In this document: positions 1-6,338 of the stretch, piece after piece
How positions within the stretch are numbered: the stretch's first letter is position 1
Layout: every line of letters begins with the position of its first letter
Source of the DNA: Coxiellaceae bacterium
Lineage (GTDB): Bacteria > Pseudomonadota > Gammaproteobacteria > Coxiellales > Coxiellaceae
Assembly: GCA_003450655.1 (NCBI GenBank)
Contig: DMFG01000208.1
Coordinates: 1 to 6,338, forward strand
Length of the DNA stretch: 6,338 nucleotides
Reading direction: 5' to 3'
Notes under the pieces: generated by a model
What the model saw: only the letters and a program-made list of their open reading frames with translations
What the model was told of the DNA's origin: nothing
Database searches by the model: none
Program-made: the position numbers and the translations under genes

Positions 1-210
1 CGTATCAATGAGGTTTTTAATTAACGTTTTGCGATTGCTAATTTCATCAGAGCTAAGTACTAAAGGAAGCTTATTATTAACTAGATCCAATAATGAGGTG
101 GGTGATAGTGTTTCGGTAGTATTGCTGGCTGGCTGGAAAAATTTTTTCACAGGTATGTTCTCAATGAGTCTATTTAAGATAAAGTTATCTACTTTGCGAG
201 ATTTATTCAA
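1..210 (-). CDS. Partial hypothetical protein, N-terminal part only, uncertain start
   Basis: An unbroken minus-strand frame of 70 codons runs from a TTG (208-210) off the left edge. The product is rich in Lys, Asn, Ser and Leu, with no Gly, Cys, His or Trp, has no signal peptide or membrane segment, and looks soluble and helical. I recognise no family. The TTG has no ribosome binding site of its own. Just upstream an ATG (219-221) has an AGGA (228-231) six bases before it, but that frame reads only MFKS and stops at a TGA (207-209) overlapping the TTG. One extra A in the A-run at 212-215 would join them to give MFKKLNKSRKV, a very natural N-terminus. The gene may therefore be frameshifted, start at TTG, or contain a sequencing error. 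The opposite strand is also open (8-217), but that product is Leu/Val-rich, lacks Pro and looks like an antisense shadow. First-position purine content does not separate the two clearly, so the strand choice is a judgement. Confidence 0.45.
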   Translation of the reverse strand, partial: MNKSRKVDNFILNRLIENIPVKKFFQPASNTTETLSPTSLLDLVNNKLPLVLSSDEISNRKTLIKNLIDT

Positions 211-227
211 CTTTTAAACATAATTAA

Positions 228-231
228 TCCT
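228..231 (-). promoter_or_regulatory. Shine-Dalgarno AGGA for the left-edge gene
   Basis: AGGA on the minus strand lies six bases before an ATG at 219-221, which is ideal spacing. That ATG is one base out of frame with the long open frame that follows. The site is the main reason to suspect that the downstream gene once started here. Confidence 0.4.
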
Positions 232-303
232 ACGTTAAGGCCCTGTATTTAACATCTGGTGGATGAGTTGCTTTATGATAACGTTGACTGCCCGGATAGG
301 ATG

Positions 304-327
304 ATACTGCATAAAATGCAAGGGTAT
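304..327 (-). repeat. Weak inverted repeat downstream of the kinase gene
   Basis: TGCAT and ATGCA flank a three-base loop, and outer ATAC/GTAT arms can extend the stem across a three-base bulge. It lies about 19 bases past the stop codon of the kinase gene, where a terminator of the valS operon would be expected. The stem is AT-rich and no T-tract follows, so it is not a convincing intrinsic terminator. A second weak pair, GTTAA (234-238) and TTAAC (249-253), lies in the same gap. Nothing else stands out between 211 and 346. Confidence 0.25.
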
Positions 328-346
328 AGTTGATGTGACACTATTA

Positions 347-1204
347 TTACTGATGAAGATCGCTGACTGGAATAGTAAGATCAGCAATTTCTGGTAAGTG
401 TTTATGTTGATTGTAAAATACCCTTTCGTGGTGCATGAGAAAATCTGCAACGGTCTGTTTCGATAAAGGTTGATAATGCGAGGATTGTTTTTTGAGAGTT
501 ACCTCTGTTTGATATCGGTTGTTAATCACGTTGTCAAAATGATCCACGGATAAAAAAATTAAGTGATCAATAAGGTCAAAGCTTGTTTGTAGGTCATGGA
601 GGGACTGGTTGATATGGTTTCTCCAGATGAGCTCAGGGTCTTGTTCGGTCTCAAGTGTATTCAACGGTTCCAGTAGTTCGTTTTCAGTTTGAGGTTGAGC
701 TTTTAGACAAAATCCTTCAAAGAGTATGACGTCAACGGGCAGTCGAACGGTTTGCCATTGGTTTTTGGGAAGTTGATCATCAATCACTTTAGAAAATTGA
801 GGTACTAGAGTGGATGGTGTGCTGGCTTGCTTGAGCGACGAGAGTGTGTTGAATAATAGCGTGGCATCGATGGTACCCGCACTGCGTGTTTTTAGTAGAG
901 GGTGGATAGTATTGGCTAAATGATTTCTTTCTGATTGTGTAAGATAGAAATCATCGATGGAGAGGTTAATGCTGTTAATGCCATGGTGTTCGAGTAGTAA
1001 TGCTAAAAGGTAGGCCAGTGTGGATTTTCCTGAGCCATTACTGCCTGCAATACCTATAATGATCGGCTTCTTATGTTTGGACCACCTCAGCGCGTGTTGT
1101 AATAAAGTTGAGTAAATCGTGTTAGCTTGTTCACAGAGGGTTGAGTGAATCTGAAGGGATTGAAAACCTTGCTCAATGATATGACGTTCGTCTGATGATA
1201 ACAT
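347..1204 (-). CDS. P-loop kinase, D-glycerate 3-kinase / Tda10-like
   Basis: The 285-residue protein belongs to the phosphoribulokinase/uridine kinase-like P-loop kinases, closest by motif to plant D-glycerate 3-kinase (GLYK) and yeast Tda10. Members seen in plants phosphorylate D-glycerate to 3-phosphoglycerate using ATP. Visible motifs are a Walker A, GSNGSGKS (54-61), after a hydrophobic strand; SIDDFYLT (82-89), the acidic segment typical of this group; HPLLKTRSAGTID (101-113), matching the family's NPLL..RG.PGTHD block; a Walker-B-like strand ending LFEGF (161-165); and NNRYQTE (228-234), where relatives have a WR..QE-type stretch. No signal peptide or membrane segment is visible, so it should be cytosolic. 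The start is well supported: AAGGAG (1210-1215) lies five bases before the ATG. It is the last gene of the valS-hinT run, 24 bases after hinT. The PGTHD-to-AGTID change may mean a different substrate. Family assignment is firm; glycerate as substrate is inference. Confidence 0.85.
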   Translation of the reverse strand: MLSSDERHIIEQGFQSLQIHSTLCEQANTIYSTLLQHALRWSKHKKPIIIGIAGSNGSGKSTLAYLLALLLEHHGINSINLSIDDFYLTQSERNHLANTIHPLLKTRSAGTIDATLLFNTLSSLKQASTPSTLVPQFSKVIDDQLPKNQWQTVRLPVDVILFEGFCLKAQPQTENELLEPLNTLETEQDPELIWRNHINQSLHDLQTSFDLIDHLIFLSVDHFDNVINNRYQTEVTLKKQSSHYQPLSKQTVADFLMHHERVFYNQHKHLPEIADLTIPVSDLHQ

Positions 1205-1209
1205 AACCT

Positions 1210-1215
1210 CTCCTT
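1210..1215 (-). promoter_or_regulatory. Strong Shine-Dalgarno AAGGAG of the kinase gene
   Basis: AAGGAG is followed by AGGTT and then the ATG at 1202-1204. This is the strongest ribosome binding site in the window and fixes the kinase start. It lies in the 24-base gap after hinT, so the third gene can be translated independently of its upstream neighbours. Confidence 0.8.
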
Positions 1216-1228
1216 GGTGATCTCGCGA

Positions 1229-1588
<360 letters not shown>

Positions 1589-4348
1589 TTACAGTGTGGC
1601 AATGCGATCGCGTTGGTGACTTAATCGTTCAATAGCTTCCGCAGCTTGTTGTAATTTATCTCTCTCTTTATTCACGACATGCTCGGGGGCTTTTTTAGCA
1701 TAATGGGGGTTGTTAAGTCTTTGCTCGGATTGAGTGCGTTCTTTCTCCAGTTTTTCAATCGCTTTATTTAATCGTTGTAACTCAGCATCTTTGTCGATGA
1801 TACCAGCGAGTGGCAAGTGAATTTCGAGTTGGTCCATGATAGCGGTTGCGCTCGGTGGTGGTGTTGCTTCACTCTCTAGCCAGTCGAGTGATTCTAAACG
1901 CGCTAATGATTGGATGAGTGTCTTAAAGTTGTCGCTATGGGATTGGTCATCGGTGTTCCCGTGATGAAGTAGAGCTTTGATGCGTTGTCCAGGCGGCACA
2001 TGCATTTCACTGCGAATATTACGAATCTGTCCTATGAGTGTTTTTAGCCATTCAACGGATTGTTCTGCTTGCGGATCTTCTTGTTCTTGTGAGCTCTCAG
2101 GGTAGGAGGCCATCATGATGGAGGGCTCTTGGATATTAAGAGGCTGCTTGATGCTTTGCCATATTTCTTCTGTGATGAACGGCATAATCGGATGCATCAG
2201 GCGTAACGCTGTTTCTAATGTAGAGAGTAAGGTGTATCGGGTCATGGCAGACGCATCATCCGATGTTGTGGCATCATTTAGTTGGCATTTCGCTATTTCT
2301 AGGTACCAGTCGCAATAATCATTCCAGATGAATTCATAGAGAGCTTGTGCCGCTAAATCGAAACGGTATTGGTCTAATGTTTGGTTGACTTTTTCAATGG
2401 TATGGTTGAGTCGAGACGTGATCCATCGATCAGTGATAGACGGTGTCTGCGTGTTGCGAATGGGTTGGTCTTCAATGTTCATTAATACAAAACGCGCAGC
2501 ATTCCATAATTTATTACAGAAGTTTCTGTACCCATCAATACGTCCTAGATCAAAGCGAATATCACGCCCTGTTGATGCTAATGCGCAAAAAGTAAAGCGC
2601 AAGGCATCTGTGCCATGTTCTTTGATGCCTTCAGGAAATTCTTTCGGAGTATTCTTAACGACTTGTTCTTTAAGGTGCGGTTGGATAATGCTTTGCGTAC
2701 GTTTTTGGATTAAGTCTTCGAGTTGAATACCATCAATAAGATCAATGGGATCGATGATATTGCCTTTTGATTTTGACATCTTTTGGCCTTGTCCATCGCG
2801 AATTAATCCGTGGATATAGACTTCGCGAAATGGTACATCGCCAACCAGTTTGAGACCCATCATGACCATTCGTGCAACCCAAAAGAAAATGATATCAAAT
2901 CCTGTGACAAGCACTTGGCTGGGGTAAAACGTTTTTAGGGCGTCGGTATTCTCTGGCCAGCCCAAACTTGAGAATGGCCATAATGCGGCTGTGAACCAGG
3001 TATCCAGAATGTCTTCGTCTTGTGATAGTTGCACAGAGTCTGTGAGCTGATGGCGTTTGCGAACATCAGCTTCATCGTGCCCGACATACGGAGTACCTTG
3101 ATCGTCATACCAAACCGGGATGCGATGTCCCCACCACAGTTGTCGGCTGATGCACCAGTCTTGAATATTCTCAAGCCATTGTAAGTAGGTTTTATTCCAG
3201 TTTTCTGGGACAAAACGTAAATCACCGTTTTTGACAGCATCAATCGCAGGCTTAGCCAAGGACTCCATTTTGATGAACCATTGGTCAGTGAGTAGCGGTT
3301 CAATGATCACGCCACTGCGATCACCCATAGGGACCTGCAGTGTGTGAGGGTCTGTTTTGACCATTAAGTTTTGTTTAGTGAGGTCTTGAATGATTTGTTG
3401 GCGTGCATCAAAGCGATCCATTCCTTGGTAGGCTGAGGGTACGTTGTCATTTAAACAAGCGGATTCGTCCATGATATTAAGTAATTCTAATTCATGGCGT
3501 TGGCCCATGGCATAGTCATTAAAGTCATGAGCAGGTGTGATTTTTACACAGCCGGTGCCGAATTCGCGATCAACTTCGTCGTCAGCAATAATGGGGATTT
3601 GGCGATCGGTGAGAGGTAGTTGTACCATTTCACCAATGAGTTGACGGTAACGATCATCTTCAGGGTGTACAGCAATCGCCATGTCACCAAGCATGGTTTC
3701 TGGGCGAGTGGTGGCAATGGTGACGAACGTATCAGGTTTGTTTGCTAATGGGTATCGAATATGCCAAAGGGAGCCTTGTTGTTCTTCATTAAGAACTTCT
3801 AGGTCGGAGACGGCCGTTTGCAGTACTGGGTCCCAGTTCACTAAGCGTTTTCCACGATAAATGAGGCCTTCTTCAAAGAGTTTGATAAAGGCTTCTGATG
3901 TGGCATGACTGACTTGAGGGCCCATACTGAATTGAGCGCGTTCCCAATCTAAAGAAGCACCCAGGCGATGCATTTGTTGAGTGATAGAACCACCGGATTG
4001 CTCGCGCCATTCCCAGGCTTTTTCCAGAAAAGCTTCTCGACCTAGGTCATGACGGGTTTGATTATTTTTTGCGAGTTCTCGTTCCACGACCATTTGCGTG
4101 GCAATACCTGCATGATCGGTGCCAGGTTGCCAGAGTGTATTGTAACCCTGCATGCGTTGTCGTCGGATCAGTGTATCCATAAGGCTAAGTTGGAAGCCAT
4201 GACCCATGTGTAAGGTTCCCGTGACATTGGGCGGCGGCAGCATAATAGCGTATGGCGTGCCTTTATTGCTGGGTTTGTAAAATTCTTGGGATTCCCAGTA
4301 AGCGTTCCAGCGTTGTTCGATGTCGTTGGGTTGGTAAGTTTTTTCCAT
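1589..4348 (-). CDS. valS: Valyl-tRNA synthetase
   Basis: This 919-residue class I aminoacyl-tRNA synthetase charges tRNA-Val with valine in the cytosol and is essential. Landmarks in order: the PPPNVTGTLHMGH block (38-50) holding the HIGH-type motif; the CP1 editing domain, with TTRPET (213-218) and GTGCVKITPAHD (264-275), which clears mischarged threonine; DWCISRQLWWGHRIPVW (397-413); the DILDTWFTAALWPFS stretch (446-460); KMSKS (523-527), the ATP-binding loop; the anticodon-binding domain from about CNKLWNAARF (611-620); and a C-terminal tRNA-binding coiled coil of roughly 75 residues, rich in Glu, Lys and Arg (about 843-919). Length and domain set are those of a normal bacterial ValRS, with no frame break. 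The ATG at 4346-4348 gives the standard N-terminus (EKTYQPNDIEQRWNAYW). Its ribosome binding site is weak. It heads a minus-strand run with hinT and a kinase and is divergent from lptF. The pepA and holC genes that often precede valS are missing. Confidence 0.98.
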   Translation of the reverse strand: MEKTYQPNDIEQRWNAYWESQEFYKPSNKGTPYAIMLPPPNVTGTLHMGHGFQLSLMDTLIRRQRMQGYNTLWQPGTDHAGIATQMVVERELAKNNQTRHDLGREAFLEKAWEWREQSGGSITQQMHRLGASLDWERAQFSMGPQVSHATSEAFIKLFEEGLIYRGKRLVNWDPVLQTAVSDLEVLNEEQQGSLWHIRYPLANKPDTFVTIATTRPETMLGDMAIAVHPEDDRYRQLIGEMVQLPLTDRQIPIIADDEVDREFGTGCVKITPAHDFNDYAMGQRHELELLNIMDESACLNDNVPSAYQGMDRFDARQQIIQDLTKQNLMVKTDPHTLQVPMGDRSGVIIEPLLTDQWFIKMESLAKPAIDAVKNGDLRFVPENWNKTYLQWLENIQDWCISRQLWWGHRIPVWYDDQGTPYVGHDEADVRKRHQLTDSVQLSQDEDILDTWFTAALWPFSSLGWPENTDALKTFYPSQVLVTGFDIIFFWVARMVMMGLKLVGDVPFREVYIHGLIRDGQGQKMSKSKGNIIDPIDLIDGIQLEDLIQKRTQSIIQPHLKEQVVKNTPKEFPEGIKEHGTDALRFTFCALASTGRDIRFDLGRIDGYRNFCNKLWNAARFVLMNIEDQPIRNTQTPSITDRWITSRLNHTIEKVNQTLDQYRFDLAAQALYEFIWNDYCDWYLEIAKCQLNDATTSDDASAMTRYTLLSTLETALRLMHPIMPFITEEIWQSIKQPLNIQEPSIMMASYPESSQEQEDPQAEQSVEWLKTLIGQIRNIRSEMHVPPGQRIKALLHHGNTDDQSHSDNFKTLIQSLARLESLDWLESEATPPPSATAIMDQLEIHLPLAGIIDKDAELQRLNKAIEKLEKERTQSEQRLNNPHYAKKAPEHVVNKERDKLQQAAEAIERLSHQRDRIATL

Positions 4349-4418
4349 GTTTCTAGAGCCATTGTGACGGGGTTAATAAGCGGCACATTGTTTCATAAAC
4401 ACTAGAGTTTGTCAGCCT

Positions 4419-4447
4419 TTGCGACGATTGCGAATAACGGGTACTAT
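4419..4447 (+). promoter_or_regulatory. Candidate sigma70 promoter for lptF-lptG
   Basis: TTGCGA (4419-4424), a 17-base spacer and TACTAT (4442-4447) each match consensus at four of six positions with ideal spacing. Transcription would begin near 4454, about 40 bases before the lptF start codon. Its -10 lies on the same bases as the candidate -10 of the divergent valS promoter. The match is only moderate. Confidence 0.35.
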
Positions 4448-4472
4448 AGCCGGGCATTTATTCATTAGTCAC
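4443..4472 (-). promoter_or_regulatory. Candidate sigma70 promoter for valS-hinT-kinase
   Basis: On the minus strand, GTGACT (4467-4472; four of six to TTGACA), an 18-base spacer and TATAGT (4443-4448; five of six to TATAAT) face valS. The transcript would begin about 87 bases before the valS ATG. An alternative CTGACA (4408-4413) has no well-spaced -10 partner. I see no attenuator, T-box or leader hairpin in the untranslated stretch. This is a match by eye only. Confidence 0.4.
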
Positions 4473-4492
4473 TAGTCTTTTTGGGTCAATTT

Positions 4493-5590
4493 GTGATCAT
4501 TTACCGATACATCGCCAGAGAATTGTACGTTACGTTATTAGCATTGACGTCAGTCATTGTGGCTATTTTTATTATTAATCAGTTTGTACATTATATTGGG
4601 CACGTTGCTGAAGGACGCTATAGCATGCTGTCATTGCTTCAGTTAATGGCGGTGTTAGTGCCATTGATTGCTGGTTATTTGATGCCGCTTGGGTTGTATT
4701 TGAGTATTTTATTAGTGTTCGGTCGCTGGTATGTCAATCAGGAGATGATTGTGATGCAGGCCTGTGGTTTAGGGTTTGCAGAGCTATTGACGAAGGTATT
4801 GGGATTTTCAGTGTTAGTTGCGATCGTTGTTGGTTTTTTGACAATTGTAGTCGATCCAAAAGTGCAGCGCTTAAATAATAAAGTGCTGGTTGATATAGCT
4901 GAGCAAAGTGTCGTATCACATATTTTGCCACAGGCATTCACACCACTTGGTAACGGACAAACATTTTATTCAGCAAGCATAGAAAAAGGGCATAAGAAAT
5001 TACTGGACGTTTTTTTAGCGGAAAGGTTAGTTGATGGTGGTTGGAGAATTACTTCAGCAGAAAAAGCTCATGAAGAAGAGCGTTTGCAGTGGCCTGGTCG
5101 TTACTTGGTGTTTCATAATGGTGGTCAATTTAGTATAGGCGATAAATTAGAGAACTATCAGTCAGGTATCTTTGATAATTACGGTGTTCGTGTGGATGTG
5201 CCGGTTAAAACCATTAGCACGTGGCCGGAAGATATTTCAACTCGTGAATTATTGCCACTTTATCATTCCGACCCTAAAGTGGCTGCAGAGTTGCAATGGC
5301 GTTTAAGTATTCCAATATCAGCTATCCTCTTGGCTTTATTGGCTGTGCCTTTGAGTCATATTCGTCCACGGCAGGGGCAATATGGCCGACTGTTTCCTGC
5401 TATTCTAATCTATTTAGTCTATGCAGACTTCTTATGGGTTGGGCGCAGTTGGGTGAGTGATGGTAAAGTCAGTCCTTGGGTGGGTTTGTGGTGGGTGCAT
5501 GGTTTGTTGTTGTTGTGTACTGCTGTGGTGTACCTTCGTCGTTGGGGATGGCGACACCTGTTTGCCTATTGCCGTCGAGGACGGAAGTGA
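4493..5590 (+). CDS. lptF: LPS export ABC transporter permease LptF
   Basis: LptF is one of the two inner-membrane subunits of LptB2FG, which extracts lipopolysaccharide from the inner membrane and passes it to the LptC-LptA bridge. From the GTG start the protein is 365 residues, matching E. coli LptF (about 366). It begins MIIYRYIARELYVT, the standard opening of the family; a TTG four codons upstream (4481) is in frame but would add an atypical GQF extension. Three N-terminal membrane helices (about 11-33, 51-75, 101-121) are followed by a periplasmic beta-rich domain (about 122-265) and three C-terminal helices (about 270-288, 300-318, 330-348). The motif EMIVMQACGLG (84-94) is the cytoplasmic coupling region that contacts LptB, and LLALLAVPLSHIRPRQGQYG (279-298) is a strong LptF/G signature. 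The tail is very basic. It has only a weak GGG (4483-4485) as ribosome binding site. Its stop overlaps the lptG start. Confidence 0.97.
   Translation: MIIYRYIARELYVTLLALTSVIVAIFIINQFVHYIGHVAEGRYSMLSLLQLMAVLVPLIAGYLMPLGLYLSILLVFGRWYVNQEMIVMQACGLGFAELLTKVLGFSVLVAIVVGFLTIVVDPKVQRLNNKVLVDIAEQSVVSHILPQAFTPLGNGQTFYSASIEKGHKKLLDVFLAERLVDGGWRITSAEKAHEEERLQWPGRYLVFHNGGQFSIGDKLENYQSGIFDNYGVRVDVPVKTISTWPEDISTRELLPLYHSDPKVAAELQWRLSIPISAILLALLAVPLSHIRPRQGQYGRLFPAILIYLVYADFLWVGRSWVSDGKVSPWVGLWWVHGLLLLCTAVVYLRRWGWRHLFAYCRRGRK
5577..5581 (+). promoter_or_regulatory. Shine-Dalgarno GAGGA of lptG within the end of lptF
   Basis: GAGGA lies eight bases before the lptG ATG, inside the last codons of lptF. With the TGATG stop/start overlap it supports translational coupling, which would keep the two permease subunits near equal amounts. 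Confidence 0.7.
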
Positions 5591-6338
5591 TGAAAATAAT
5601 ATCGGGATACATTCGACGATCGGTTATTCAATCTACACTGTTGTGTTTGTTGGTCTTGATTGGTGTGCAGTGTTTTATTAATTTGATCAATATTTCAGGT
5701 GATCTTGGTAAAGGGTCGCTAACATTAGGAATGGCTGTATTAGTTGTCCTCATGAAGCTGCCGGCGGATTTGTATCAAATGTTTCCTATGGTGGGGTTTG
5801 TTGGCTGCTTGTTAGGTTTGGGTCGTTTATCTTCCAATAGTGAATTGATTGTCATTCGTGCGTCAGGGGTGTCTATAGCGCGTATTGCACTGAGTGTGGT
5901 GTCAGCGGCAGCGATTATGATTGCACTAATGACGTTAGTTGGTGAGGTTGTTGCACCTTCATTATCTGAATCTGCTCAATATATTAAGCACCCCGATCAA
6001 AAGCATGGTGAAAAGCATCTGCATGATATTTGGCTTCATGAAGGAAACTCATTTGTATTTGTCGAGCGAGTTAAGTCATCTGATTATATTCAATCCGTGG
6101 CTCAATTTGATTTAGATGGTCATCATCATGTTGCGGCTTATTGGAAAGCAGCCTATGCGGTTAAGCATGATGATCAGTGGGTTATGAAGGATGTGACTTT
6201 ATTGAAGGTGGGGCAGTCTTCTCGGTTTATTCATTATCAATCACACCCGCTCAATATAACTATACAGCCAGATATGTTGGTGAAAAAGAAAATTGATTTA
6301 CGTGATGAGTCGGTTTCTTATTTATGGGGTAAATTTCA
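5590..6338 (+). CDS. lptG: LPS export ABC transporter permease LptG, C-terminus cut by window end
   Basis: LptG is the partner permease of LptF in the LptB2FG lipopolysaccharide extractor. The ATG (5590-5592) shares its A with the lptF TGA. 249 codons are visible of the roughly 355 usual; the frame stays open to the window end. The start MKIISGYIRRSVIQST fits the family. Three membrane helices are visible (about 13-35, 47-78, 97-121), with the conserved cytoplasmic coupling segment LSSNSELIVIRASGVSIARI (80-99) between the second and third. The periplasmic beta-rich domain begins near 122 and includes DIWLHEGNSFVFVERV (146-161), corresponding to the family's W.r.gn.F..i region. The end of the periplasmic domain and the last three helices lie beyond the window. 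The HDGHHH-like run near residues 176-180 is His-rich but has no known meaning. It is co-transcribed with lptF. Confidence 0.96.
   Translation, partial: MKIISGYIRRSVIQSTLLCLLVLIGVQCFINLINISGDLGKGSLTLGMAVLVVLMKLPADLYQMFPMVGFVGCLLGLGRLSSNSELIVIRASGVSIARIALSVVSAAAIMIALMTLVGEVVAPSLSESAQYIKHPDQKHGEKHLHDIWLHEGNSFVFVERVKSSDYIQSVAQFDLDGHHHVAAYWKAAYAVKHDDQWVMKDVTLLKVGQSSRFIHYQSHPLNITIQPDMLVKKKIDLRDESVSYLWGKF

Noticed and set aside
8..217. Plus-strand open frame of 69 codons at the left edge
   Set aside because: It mirrors the minus-strand frame with a shared third codon position. Its product is Leu/Val-rich and lacks Pro, Gln and His, and it has no ribosome binding site. The minus-strand product looks more like a protein, although the choice is not certain because both frames run off the edge.
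304..327. Intrinsic terminator of the valS operon
   Set aside because: The hairpin is AT-rich, bulged and not followed by a T-run, so it is listed only as an inverted repeat.
2115..2726. Two plus-strand open frames (2115-2318 and 2385-2726) inside valS
   Set aside because: Both are antisense to a clearly real, continuous valyl-tRNA synthetase. They have no recognisable motifs and an odd composition rich in Cys, Trp, Met and Ser, so they are shadows.
2935..3303. Minus-strand 122-codon frame inside valS
   Set aside because: It is a shifted frame of the same strand within the valS catalytic core. It does not signal a frameshift, because the valS frame is continuous through it with all motifs in order.
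4168..4386. Minus-strand frame with ATG codons upstream of valS, considered as a leader peptide
   Set aside because: It overlaps the valS N-terminus out of frame, has no valine run or attenuator-like hairpins, and has no good ribosome binding site.
4465..4477. Short palindrome TAGTCACTA beside ACTAGT as an operator
   Set aside because: The arms are only four bases and match no regulator site I know. AT-rich gaps often contain such repeats by chance.
5457..5681. Plus-strand frame spanning the lptF/lptG junction
   Set aside because: It is out of frame with both genes, which are well supported by family motifs, and its Cys/Val-rich product looks spurious.

Overview
The window reads as an ordinary chromosomal segment of a moderately AT-rich gammaproteobacterium. 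The evidence is the divergent pairing of valS with lptF-lptG, the two-gene lptF/lptG arrangement with an overlapping stop and start, and family-typical protein lengths. I cannot name the genus. The base composition and the lysine- and asparagine-rich fragment at the left edge would suit a Legionellales- or Thiotrichales-like lineage, but that is a guess.

Left edge (1-346): a partial open frame on the minus strand runs off the window. Its natural ATG, with a good ribosome binding site, is one base out of frame with the long open frame, so it starts at a TTG, carries a frameshift, or is not a gene. The 136 bases between it and the next gene hold only weak inverted repeats and no clear terminator.

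Centre (347-4348, all minus strand, transcribed right to left): valS (valyl-tRNA synthetase), hinT (HIT-family nucleoside phosphoramidase/hydrolase) and a P-loop kinase of the D-glycerate 3-kinase/Tda10 type. Gaps of 18 and 24 bases suggest one operon led by valS.

Divergent control region (4349-4492): 144 bases separate valS from lptF. Both directions have plausible sigma70-type promoter elements, and the two -10 boxes lie on the same eight or so bases. pepA and holC, which in E. coli and many relatives lie between lptF and valS, are absent here.

Right part (4493-6338, plus strand): lptF is complete and lptG is cut by the window end. They encode the two inner-membrane subunits of the LptB2FG transporter that extracts lipopolysaccharide, so the organism is a Gram-negative diderm that makes LPS. 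lptG starts inside the lptF stop codon (TGATG), which implies coupled translation.

I found no mobile element, CRISPR array, RNA gene or clearly new system. The observations most worth a second look are the broken start at the left edge, the valS-hinT-kinase grouping, and the overlapping divergent promoters.
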